From: Balneolaceae bacterium
GTDB lineage: Bacteria; Bacteroidota; Rhodothermia; Balneolales; Balneolaceae
Assembly: GCA_007117235.1 (NCBI GenBank)
Contig: SKGY01000178.1
Location: 1-6,694, forward strand
Length of the DNA: 6,694 bases
Direction of reading: 5' to 3'
The notes beneath the pieces were generated by a model, which saw only the letters and a list, made by a program, of their open reading frames with translations, had not been told where the DNA came from and ran no database searches. Below are positions 1 through 6,007 of this stretch, piece by piece. Position 1 is the stretch's first letter, and each line of letters starts with the position of its first letter. The translations under genes and the position numbers were made by a program.

Positions 1-1
1 A

Positions 2-187
2 ACTTTACTTGCAATATTTCAGTTAATTGTGCCGAGGTTAATTCCGCAAATTGGGATCTTATCCTGGCCTTTCGGAAGGTGGTATTTTCTGATTGGTGGT
101 GTGATTCTTCTTGCAGTAATGATGGGTTGGTGGGGAAGTCGCTGGGCTGCAAGGAAGTTTATACAAGAGACAAGAGTATTCTCTTGA
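2..187 (+). CDS. ftsX: FtsX-like cell division ABC transporter permease, C-terminal fragment
   Basis: Only the last 61 codons are inside the window; the reading frame is open from position 2 and stops at TGA 185-187. The fragment has a hydrophobic stretch (residues 1-20), a short loop with SWPFGRWY, and a final membrane helix (about residues 28-46). It ends in a basic tail, GSRWAARKF followed by IQETRVFS. A last transmembrane helix followed by Gly-Ser and an A-x-R-K-F-type basic end is the pattern of FtsX, the permease partner of FtsE that controls septal peptidoglycan hydrolysis from the inner membrane. The call rests on this short tail alone; another MacB/FtsX-superfamily permease is the main alternative. 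It converges on the Fur-family gene with 2 bp between stop codons, and its last codons form the left arm of a terminator-like hairpin. Confidence 0.55.
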   Translation, partial: TLLAIFQLIVPRLIPQIGILSWPFGRWYFLIGGVILLAVMMGWWGSRWAARKFIQETRVFS

Positions 188-197
188 GTCTATTTTT
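168..197 (+). terminator. Intrinsic terminator at the convergent ftsX/fur junction
   Basis: Positions 168-176 (AGACAAGAG) can pair with 180-191 (CTCTT, a 2-nt GA bulge, then GTCT) around a TATT loop. The T-rich run ATTTTTC (192-198) follows immediately. The orientation fits termination of the plus-strand ftsX-like transcript. The hairpin contains the stop codon of ftsX and runs into the stop codon of fur. On the other strand no good T-tract follows, so it should work mainly for ftsX. The stem is AT-rich, which lowers confidence. Confidence 0.5.
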
Positions 198-699
198 CAG
201 TGCCTAATGTTTTAATTTTGTCGCCGCTCTCTTTGCGTTTTGCGCAAGCTTCTTTATCCGAGCATCTGCCAAAAAGGTGGAGTGAATGTGCTTCAACTTC
301 AAAGTTATGGATCTGCTCCATAAGTCTCTGAATTTCTAGTATACGAGGATCGCAAAACTCAATTACCACGCCACACTCCTTGCATATCATATGGTCGTGC
401 TGCTGGTAAGCATACGAGCGCTCATAGTAATACTGGTTCTTGCCGAACTGCTGACGCTGTACCAATCCGCACTCAATCAGAAGATCAAGGGTGTTATAAA
501 CTGTTGCTCTTGAAACTCTTGTGCCGGCATTCTTCATGTTGAAGAAGATATCGTCAGCATCAAAGTGTCCCTCAGCTCTGTAGATCTCTTCAAGCACCAT
601 AAAACGTTCCGGAGTCTGGCGCTGATTTCGCTCCTTTAGATAGGTTCTGAAAATGTCTTTTACTAATTGTACTGTCTCTTCCTGGGCCGGATGTGCCAT
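190..699 (-). CDS. fur: Fur-family metal-responsive transcriptional repressor
   Basis: Cytoplasmic DNA-binding repressor of 169 residues, slightly longer than E. coli Fur (148). The N-terminal winged helix has GHFDADDIF (44-52) and the recognition-helix signature VSRATVYNTL (62-71). The C-terminal dimerisation and metal domain begins at QHDHMICKECG (100-110). Visible ligand candidates are H45, E93, H101, D102, H103, E114 and H138, with cysteines C106/C109 (CxxC) and C146/C152 (spaced by five residues) for a structural zinc. E114 sits where Fur proteins carry Glu and PerR proteins carry Asp, which favours an iron-responsive Fur over a peroxide sensor. The N-terminal extension of about 12 residues before the Fur-like start is unremarkable. 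ATG at 699-697 is the only sensible start and has no Shine-Dalgarno. It is monocistronic, between its own operator region and a convergent ftsX-like gene. Fur-family membership is near certain; the exact subtype is inferred. Confidence 0.93.
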   Translation of the reverse strand: MAHPAQEETVQLVKDIFRTYLKERNQRQTPERFMVLEEIYRAEGHFDADDIFFNMKNAGTRVSRATVYNTLDLLIECGLVQRQQFGKNQYYYERSYAYQQHDHMICKECGVVIEFCDPRILEIQRLMEQIHNFEVEAHSLHLFGRCSDKEACAKRKESGDKIKTLGTEK

Positions 700-724
700 G
701 CGTGCAGTGGTTTAACGAAATTCT

Positions 725-739
725 GTTAATTGAATTAAC
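725..739. promoter_or_regulatory. Putative Fur-family operator upstream of fur (7-1-7 inverted repeat)
   Basis: GTTAATT-G-AATTAAC is a perfect 15-bp inverted repeat with two 7-bp arms around one central base, the geometry known for Fur, PerR and Zur boxes. It is AT-rich like those boxes but not identical to the E. coli consensus. It ends 25 bp before the fur ATG, so it most likely lies in or just after the fur promoter and mediates autoregulation. A weak TATATT (760-755, minus strand) lies upstream, but no -35/-10 pair with good spacing could be defined. Confidence 0.55.
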
Positions 740-794
740 TGTGGTCTGTCACTTAATATAATGTATCTGAAAAAAGAAAATTGCAAACGTTTTT

Positions 795-844
795 AAAAAG
801 CGATTACCACGGTGAACTTCATGTCTACTTTAGTAATCGCCTTT
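795..844 (-). terminator. Intrinsic terminator of the cysteine desulfurase operon
   Basis: On the minus strand, AAAGGCGATTAC (844-833) pairs with GTAATCGCTTTT (807-796). This gives a 12-bp stem with one G-U pair, followed by the last T of a five-T run (799-795). The core GCGATTAC/GTAATCGC is perfect over 8 bp. The loop is long, 25 nt (808-832). It starts 48 bp after the stop codon of the last operon gene and before the fur promoter region, so it should insulate fur from operon read-through. The long loop and short T-tract make its efficiency uncertain. Confidence 0.6.
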
Positions 845-891
845 AAGTGATGTTTATAGAATTGAGGTTATACTGTATTACTCAGATAGAA

Positions 892-1299
892 TTAGTCGTT
901 TCCACCGTCTTCAAACTTAGTGTCGGCTGTCGGTTTTTTTCGGGCATCGATGAAAGACTTAACTCCTGCAATCACAAAAAAGATACATATCAGTGCCATC
1001 AGAGCCTGACCGATAGATGCTCCGAGACGTGCCGGTTCATCACCACCACCAAGCATTGTGATAATATTTATCAGACCGCCAAATGATCCACCAATTCCAA
1101 GAATTGCGAGAAGCAGCGCCGCATGCATGGTATGTTTTCTCATCGATTCGCTTTTTTTGCCTAGAGCGCCTAAGCCAATAAAAGCTAGGCCGAAAAAGGA
1201 CGGTATCAGAGCTGTTAAACTTGCGGCTCCGGTTAACCAGTATGATAGAATGCCGAGTAAAATTAAAAGTACACCAATGTTGATTGATAATTTAGGCAC
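892..1299 (-). CDS. Conserved four-helix membrane protein of unknown function
   Basis: A 135-residue integral membrane protein with four predicted helices, at about residues 5-22, 27-47, 57-82 and 94-116. A basic loop (GKKSESMRKH, 47-56) lies between helices 2 and 3, and the C-terminal tail is hydrophilic (ARKKPTADTKFEDGGND, 119-135). The positive-inside rule places the 2-3 loop and the C-terminus in the cytoplasm. I recognise it only as a conserved hypothetical type; no catalytic motif is visible. The start is GTG at 1299-1297. The frame upstream meets a stop after five codons and the next ATG would delete the first two helices, so GTG is the only start that keeps the full topology. There is no Shine-Dalgarno, so it may rely on translation of the preceding DUF1499 gene, 15 bp upstream. 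It is the last operon gene before the terminator. Confidence 0.75.
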   Translation of the reverse strand: MPKLSINIGVLLILLGILSYWLTGAASLTALIPSFFGLAFIGLGALGKKSESMRKHTMHAALLLAILGIGGSFGGLINIITMLGGGDEPARLGASIGQALMALICIFFVIAGVKSFIDARKKPTADTKFEDGGND

Positions 1300-1314
1300 G
1301 GTTGTAAGATTAAA

Positions 1315-1737
1315 TTAAAGGTTAGTTTTAATATCGGTTAAAATTTTTTGAACCCTGCGGCGATTCACACCGAGGTCTGAATGACCTACTCTGCTGGCAC
1401 TTCGAATGTGCAGAACGCTGTTGTCCCCATCTGGCTTAAGAAGAATTTCCACATCATCTTTGAAACCAAATATAGGAATTCTGAAAACAGCATTTATTGA
1501 ATACTCATTTTCTTTGACAATATATTCGTGGGGATCAATCTGCTCAAATACTTTCTTTACAGCTGAAAATAGAGTGTCGATACTTGTATTAAAATTTTCA
1601 GAATGTCTTGTACAGTTAGGAGAATCAGGGCAGGCAGGCAGTGGGTTTGTTAAACTCTCTGACTGCGAAAAATCAGCAGATGCAGAACCCTGAAAAGGAA
1701 GAATTAAAGCCATAAGAAAAAGCAGATTTAATGCCAT
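1315..1737 (-). CDS. DUF1499 domain protein with signal peptide
   Basis: A 140-residue protein. Residues 1-21 are a hydrophobic leader ending in GSASA before D22, a plausible signal peptidase I site; there is no lipobox cysteine. The leader lacks a positive charge near the start, so Met9 is a possible alternative start. The mature part shows the hallmarks of DUF1499: CPDSPNC (36-42), FKDDVEI (92-98) and the conserved block running from IRSASRVGHSD (111-121) into LGVNRRRV (122-129). The C36/C42 pair could form a disulfide outside the cytoplasm. The biochemical function of DUF1499 is not established as far as I know. It sits 8 bp after the LOG gene and 15 bp before the four-helix membrane gene. 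Its stop codon is in the same frame as that downstream gene. An envelope role is inferred from the leader and the neighbour. Confidence 0.85.
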   Translation of the reverse strand: MALNLLFLMALILPFQGSASADFSQSESLTNPLPACPDSPNCTRHSENFNTSIDTLFSAVKKVFEQIDPHEYIVKENEYSINAVFRIPIFGFKDDVEILLKPDGDNSVLHIRSASRVGHSDLGVNRRRVQKILTDIKTNL

Positions 1738-1745
1738 AGTGAAAG

Positions 1746-2282
1746 TTAGTTCTGCTCACAAAACTCAAGACACTGCTCAAGCGTTTCTGCTACCTGAACA
1801 ATCTGCCTGTTTTTGTCTTTAATAAAACCTACATCTACAGAGTGATCAATCATTGTGATCAGATGATCATAAAAACCATCAATATTCATGATCGTTACAG
1901 GTTTATTTATAAGACCGATCTGGTTCCAGGTGATAATCTCAAAGAGTTCTTCCATAGTGCCAAATCCTCCGGGGAATGCTACAAATGCATCAGACAACTC
2001 TGCCATATGTGATTTGCGCTGATGCATATCCTTTACCGTAATGAGCCGGGTAATACCTGTGTGGGCCACCTCCTTGCTAAACAGGTTTTCAGGTATCACA
2101 CCTATAACTTCGCCTCCATTTAGCATAACCGAGTCTGCAATGGTGCCCATAATTCCTAAAGATGAACCTCCGTATACGAGGTTATGTCCCCGTTCAGCAA
2201 GCAGCCTTCCGAATGCTTGTGACTTTTTTAAAATGTTGGAATTATTACCGTTCGAAGAGCCGCAGTAAACACAAATATTCAT
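1746..2282 (-). CDS. LOG family protein (nucleotide 5'-monophosphate phosphoribohydrolase)
   Basis: A 178-residue cytoplasmic Rossmann-like enzyme, full length for the short LOG (TIGR00730) group. It starts with the family's NICVYCGSS (2-10), followed by a GGSSLGIMG loop (38-46). Conserved MHQRK (86-90) and the signature PGGFGTMEE (104-112) complete the phosphate-binding and catalytic site. Characterised members split the N-glycosidic bond of nucleoside 5'-monophosphates. Plant-type and some bacterial LOG enzymes release free cytokinins from cytokinin ribotides, while others act on AMP and relatives; the substrate here cannot be read from sequence. Older annotation as lysine decarboxylase is a misnomer for this family. 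ATG 2282-2280 overlaps the TGA of the cysteine desulfurase by 4 bp (ATGA), which implies translational coupling. Link to its partner: possible turnover of modified nucleotides, an inference only. Confidence 0.9.
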   Translation of the reverse strand: MNICVYCGSSNGNNSNILKKSQAFGRLLAERGHNLVYGGSSLGIMGTIADSVMLNGGEVIGVIPENLFSKEVAHTGITRLITVKDMHQRKSHMAELSDAFVAFPGGFGTMEELFEIITWNQIGLINKPVTIMNIDGFYDHLITMIDHSVDVGFIKDKNRQIVQVAETLEQCLEFCEQN

Positions 2283-3448
2283 GAAGCCTTGGCCATCATT
2301 CGTTCCAGAATTTGTTCAAGCTTTTCGATAAAGTATTGAACTTGTTCAACGGTGTTAGACTTTCCAAAACTTACCCTGATGCTTGAATTGCCAACGTTTG
2401 TATCCACACCAATTCCCTGCAATACATGTGAAGGTTCAACCGCACCTGAAGTACAAGCTGACCCGTTTGATACACAAATTCCCTCAATGTCAAGGTTTAA
2501 CAGTAGCATTTCACCATCAAGCGGTACATTATCAGCGGGCTTAAAACCTATATTTAAAATGTGTGGTACACCTTCTTGCTGTGGGCCGTTGATTTCAAAT
2601 AGTCCTTCGCAATTTTTTTGTAATCCTTCGACGGCTGTTTTTCGAAGGAGCTCAAAATGGGCTCTGTGTTCTTCCATCTCATTTAATGCAAATTTCATGG
2701 ATTGAGCCATGCCAACTATTCCGGTAACATTTGATGTGCCACCTCTTCGTCTCCTTTCCTGAGAACCGCCTTGCAGCCAAGGGATCCATGGAGTTCCGTT
2801 TTTTACATACAGAACGCCAATTCCCTTAGGTCCGTAAATTTTATGTGCACTAATGCTGATTGAGTTTACTCCCAGCTCTTTAACATTCACAGGGATTTTG
2901 CCAACGCTCTGAACCGTATCAGAATGGAAGGGGATATTTTTTTCATTGCAAACTGCCGCGATCTCTTTGATCGGATTGATAGATCCAATCTCGTTATTAA
3001 CGTGCATCAAGCTCACTAAAGCAGTTTTATCGCTGATTGCCTCTCTCACTTTCTCGGCAGAAATAATTCCATCTTTATCAGGCTGAAGGTAGGTGATAGT
3101 TGCACCTTCTCTTTTCAGTGCCTCGGCCGGGTGAATTATCGCGTGATGCTCGATCGGTGATGTAATAATCTCAGTTTTGCCTGCTTTACTCAGTGCGGAA
3201 AAAACTCCTTTAATAAACGCATTGTCACTTTCTGTACCGCCACTAGTAAATATAATTTCAGAAGGCTCTGCACCAATGAGCGAGGCAATGAGTTCCCGGG
3301 AATCCTCCATTGCAACTTTACAGTCTCTGCCAAATTGATGCGCAGAATTGGCATTTCCATACATCTTGCTGAAATAGGGAAGCATGGCCTCAAGAACCCG
3401 TTCATCAACGGGAGTAGTTGCGGCGTGATCGAAATAGATGGAATCCAT
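2279..3448 (-). CDS. Cysteine desulfurase, IscS/NifS-type (class V aminotransferase)
   Basis: A PLP-dependent enzyme converting L-cysteine to L-alanine with a persulfide on the enzyme, the sulfur source for Fe-S clusters, thiolated tRNA and cofactors. The 389-residue protein is complete: YFDHAATTP (5-13), cofactor-phosphate loop GGTESDN (70-76), H101 stacking on PLP, N152, D177 (HSDTVQ), Q180 and the Schiff-base lysine K203 in SAHKIYGPKG. The catalytic Cys is C332 in NGSACTSG, with the long flexible loop of group I (IscS/NifS) enzymes, followed by EPSHVLQGIG (338-347). It ends earlier than E. coli IscS (404), and no iscU, iscA or nifU is adjacent, so its acceptor may be encoded elsewhere or be a tRNA thiolase such as MnmA. 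It is the first gene of a four-gene minus-strand operon and diverges from purL. No Shine-Dalgarno precedes the ATG. Confidence 0.93.
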   Translation of the reverse strand: MDSIYFDHAATTPVDERVLEAMLPYFSKMYGNANSAHQFGRDCKVAMEDSRELIASLIGAEPSEIIFTSGGTESDNAFIKGVFSALSKAGKTEIITSPIEHHAIIHPAEALKREGATITYLQPDKDGIISAEKVREAISDKTALVSLMHVNNEIGSINPIKEIAAVCNEKNIPFHSDTVQSVGKIPVNVKELGVNSISISAHKIYGPKGIGVLYVKNGTPWIPWLQGGSQERRRRGGTSNVTGIVGMAQSMKFALNEMEEHRAHFELLRKTAVEGLQKNCEGLFEINGPQQEGVPHILNIGFKPADNVPLDGEMLLLNLDIEGICVSNGSACTSGAVEPSHVLQGIGVDTNVGNSSIRVSFGKSNTVEQVQYFIEKLEQILERMMAKAS

Positions 3449-3459
3449 ATAAATGTTTG

Positions 3460-3540
3460 AGCAGTTTATTTTTAGTGCTGTAAAATATTCAAATCAGGGA
3501 AGAAAAGCAGTTTATAAATCGATCTGATTTATCTCTGCTT
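3460..3540. promoter_or_regulatory. Divergent regulatory region with direct repeat and competing hairpins
   Basis: This lies in the 199-bp gap between the divergent cysteine desulfurase and purL genes. AGCAGTTTAT occurs twice in the same orientation (3460-3469 and 3506-3515). A hairpin is formed by AAGCAG (3505-3510) with CTGCTT (3535-3540), a 3/2-nt internal loop, then ATAAATC (3514-3520) with GATTTAT (3526-3532) and a GATCT loop. An alternative stem, AAATCAG (3491-3497) with CTGATTT (3524-3530), uses the same right-hand bases and excludes the inner helix. These may be operator repeats for a regulator or an RNA leader switch; which one cannot be told here. On the minus strand the hairpin is followed by TTTTCTT. 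No consensus promoter pair was found for either gene. Confidence 0.4.
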
Positions 3541-3582
3541 GATAGAAGCCGGTGTCTGGTGTTTTTCCGGAATAATGAAAGT

Positions 3583-3648
3583 ATGAAAGGTGAAGATTTT
3601 GTATTTTTTGATCTCATTATAAATCACAAAATAGCATCTCCTATTTAA
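3583..3648 (+). other. Possible 21-codon leader ORF overlapping the purL start
   Basis: ATG at 3583 opens a 21-residue frame (MKGEDFVFF then DLIINHKIASPI) whose TAA (3646-3648) shares its last base with the purL ATG, giving TAATG. Such stop-start overlaps allow translational coupling. No Shine-Dalgarno precedes it, but neither does one precede the real genes here. It carries no run of a regulatory amino acid, so classic attenuation is not suggested. A TATAAA (3618-3623) could be a promoter element, in which case this frame is not transcribed with purL. It may be chance. Confidence 0.2.
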
Positions 3649-5885
3649 TGGCAACATCAGCAATACATGAACCGAAAGTAACACTTGATCTGGCAAAAGA
3701 GCATGGACTAAATGAAGAGGAGTACGAGATGATCAAAAACTATCTCGGCAGAACTCCAACCTTTACTGAACTGGGCGTCTATTCTGTGATGTGGAGTGAA
3801 CACTGCTCCTACAAAAACTCCATAATTGAAATTAAAAAACTGCCACGCAAAGGAGATCAGCTTCTTGTTGAAGCCGGAGAGGAAAATGCCGGACTGGTTG
3901 ATATTGGTGACGGTCTTGCGTGCGCATTTAAAGTTGAAAGCCATAATCACCCGTCGGCAGTTGAGCCATATCAGGGAGCTGCGACCGGTGTAGGCGGAAT
4001 TCATCGCGACATTTTTACCATGGGTGCGCGTCCGGTTGCGACATTGAATTCACTCAGGTTCGGTTCAATGGAAAATCCAAGAGTGCGATATCTGCTTGAT
4101 GGAGTTGTGAGAGGAATTTCAGATTACGGAAACTCATTTGGTATTCCGGTTATTGGAGGTGAAATCTATTTTGATGAGTCTTATGAGGGGAATCCTCTTG
4201 TAAATGCGATGAGTATCGGTATCGTGAAAGTAGGAGAAACAGCTTCAGCTATTTCAAAAGGAATTGGTAATCCGGTGATTATTGTAGGTGCAAGCACGGG
4301 TCGGGATGGAATTCATGGTGCAACATTTGCTTCGGAAGAGATCAGCGAAGAGAGTGAAGCAAAACGACCAAGTGTGCAAGTGGGTGACCCATTCACAGAA
4401 AAACTTCTACTTGAGGCAAGCCTTGAAGCGCTGAAAACCGGAGCTGTGATAGGTATGCAGGATATGGGTGCTGCCGGAATTGCTTGCTCTACTTCAGAGA
4501 TGACCGCAAAGGGCGGACAGGGCATGAAAGTTGACCTGGATAAAGTACCGGCGCGTGAACCCGGTATGACTGCTTATGAACTCCTGCTGAGTGAAAGCCA
4601 GGAGCGCATGCTAGTTGTAGCAGAAAAGGGGAGAGAGCAGGAGATTATTGACGTTTATGATAAATGGGATCTTCATGCTGTGGTAATCGGTGAAGTTGTG
4701 GAGGGTGATAAAGTAACGTATTGGAAAGAGGGAGAGATAAAAGGAGAGATTCCTGCTAACTCATTAGTGCTTGGCGGAGGAGCCCCTCAGTACGTACGTG
4801 AAGCAACACGTCCGGCTTATCTGGATAAAGTGCAAAGCTTCGACACCAATACTTTAGACCACCCTCAGGATCACAATAAGGTTGTTAAAACTCTGTTGGG
4901 TTCACCAAATATTGCTTCAAAACGATGGGTTTATGAGCAGTATGATACTATGGTGAGAACAAATACAGTTAATGGTCCCGGACCATCAAATTCCGGTGTA
5001 ATTCGTATCAAAGGAACTAAGAAAGGACTGGCGGCCAAAACAGACTGCAACGGTCGATATGTTTACCTGAACCCTAGAAAAGGTGGGCAAATAGCAGTTG
5101 CTGAATCAGCTCGGAACGTAGTTTGCAGTGGAGCAAAGCCGGTAGCTGTTACAAACTGCCTCAATTTTGGAAATCCATACAAACCGGAAGTTTACTACAC
5201 ATTTAAAGAAGCTCTTGGGGGAATGGGTGATGCCTGTAGAGCTCTGGGCACACCGGTAACGGGCGGTAACGTGAGTCTCTACAACGAAAATCCAAACAGT
5301 GCAATTTTCCCAACTCCAGTTATTGGAATGTTAGGGATTATGGAAGATGTAGATAAGCACCGAATGACACCCGGCTTCAAAAAAGATGGCGATATCATTT
5401 TTTATCTTGGCGCCGACAGAAAAGGTCTTGGTGGTTCTGAGTATCTGAAATCAGTACATGGACTAACCACGGGAGATGCGCCTGATATTGACCTTGAGCT
5501 GGAATCAAATCTTCAGGATCTGGTTTTAAAATTAATTCAGTCACAAACGGTAAATGCGGTACATGATATCTCAGATGGTGGATTGGCGGTCACATTGTCA
5601 GAAATGGCAATTCACGGTAATTTAGGGGCAAGCGTTTCAGTTAAGGGGTTGGGTAATAACAACCATGAGGTACTTTACAGTGAGGCCCAATCAGGTATTG
5701 TTGTGACAGTTTCTGAAAATAACCTTCCCGCTTTTGAGAAATTTGTAAAAGACTCAGGTATTCAACTTCAGAAGCTTGGTGTTACCGGTGGGAACGAACT
5801 AACTGTTGATACTCTGATTAAACTTCCTATAAACACAATGAGCACTGAATATGAGTCAGCAATTCCAAAAGCAATGAAGCAATAG
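3648..5885 (+). CDS. purL: Phosphoribosylformylglycinamidine synthase subunit PurL (small type)
   Basis: FGAM synthase, step 4 of purine biosynthesis: FGAR + ATP + ammonia to FGAM + ADP + Pi, in the cytoplasm. At 745 residues it is the small PurL, which works with PurS and the glutaminase PurQ, unlike the ~1300-residue fused enzyme of E. coli. The first half carries WSEHCSYKNS (49-58), VESHNHPSAVEPYQGAATG (96-114) with the conserved His residues, GDPFTEK (246-252), QDMGAAG (271-277) and SESQERM (315-321). The second half, its structural repeat, has VTNCLNFGNP (501-510), TGGNVSLYNE (538-547) and HDISDGGLAV (639-648). Both ends match the family, so it is intact. It is alone here: no purS, purQ or other pur gene flanks it, and the downstream gene is 122 bp away. 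Regulation probably sits in the structured divergent leader; no purine riboswitch core was recognised. Confidence 0.97.
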   Translation: MATSAIHEPKVTLDLAKEHGLNEEEYEMIKNYLGRTPTFTELGVYSVMWSEHCSYKNSIIEIKKLPRKGDQLLVEAGEENAGLVDIGDGLACAFKVESHNHPSAVEPYQGAATGVGGIHRDIFTMGARPVATLNSLRFGSMENPRVRYLLDGVVRGISDYGNSFGIPVIGGEIYFDESYEGNPLVNAMSIGIVKVGETASAISKGIGNPVIIVGASTGRDGIHGATFASEEISEESEAKRPSVQVGDPFTEKLLLEASLEALKTGAVIGMQDMGAAGIACSTSEMTAKGGQGMKVDLDKVPAREPGMTAYELLLSESQERMLVVAEKGREQEIIDVYDKWDLHAVVIGEVVEGDKVTYWKEGEIKGEIPANSLVLGGGAPQYVREATRPAYLDKVQSFDTNTLDHPQDHNKVVKTLLGSPNIASKRWVYEQYDTMVRTNTVNGPGPSNSGVIRIKGTKKGLAAKTDCNGRYVYLNPRKGGQIAVAESARNVVCSGAKPVAVTNCLNFGNPYKPEVYYTFKEALGGMGDACRALGTPVTGGNVSLYNENPNSAIFPTPVIGMLGIMEDVDKHRMTPGFKKDGDIIFYLGADRKGLGGSEYLKSVHGLTTGDAPDIDLELESNLQDLVLKLIQSQTVNAVHDISDGGLAVTLSEMAIHGNLGASVSVKGLGNNNHEVLYSEAQSGIVVTVSENNLPAFEKFVKDSGIQLQKLGVTGGNELTVDTLIKLPINTMSTEYESAIPKAMKQ

Positions 5886-6007
5886 CCTCACTTATTGGTT
5901 GACTTATATTTTCAACTTTCGGATTTACTGAACGGCTTCTCCTGAACGAAAAAGATCTGTAATTCCTTTGAATGTTGAATATTTAAAATTAATCAACAAT
6001 CAATTTT

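Noticed and set aside
847..1086. Open frame on the plus strand opposite the four-helix membrane gene
   Set aside because: Antisense to a gene with coherent helices; its translation is cysteine-rich and shows no family pattern.
3449..3647. Purine riboswitch before purL
   Set aside because: The conserved loop and core bases of the purine riboswitch are not present; only unrelated hairpins are seen.
4313..4525. Minus-strand open frame inside purL
   Set aside because: It lies opposite strongly conserved PurL motifs and has no family features; a shadow frame.
5897..5920. GTTGA (5898-5902) and TCAAC (5912-5916) as a purL terminator
   Set aside because: Only five base pairs with a 9-nt loop and just three T after it; too weak to call.
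5899..5929. TTGACT (5899-5904) with TTTACT (5924-5929) as an SDR promoter
   Set aside because: Spacing of 19 bp and a poor -10 match; in this lineage the E. coli-type consensus is also unreliable.
5928..5948. Direct repeat CTGAACG (5928-5934 and 5942-5948) between purL and the SDR gene
   Set aside because: Seven bases twice in a short region is easily chance, and no promoter context supports it.
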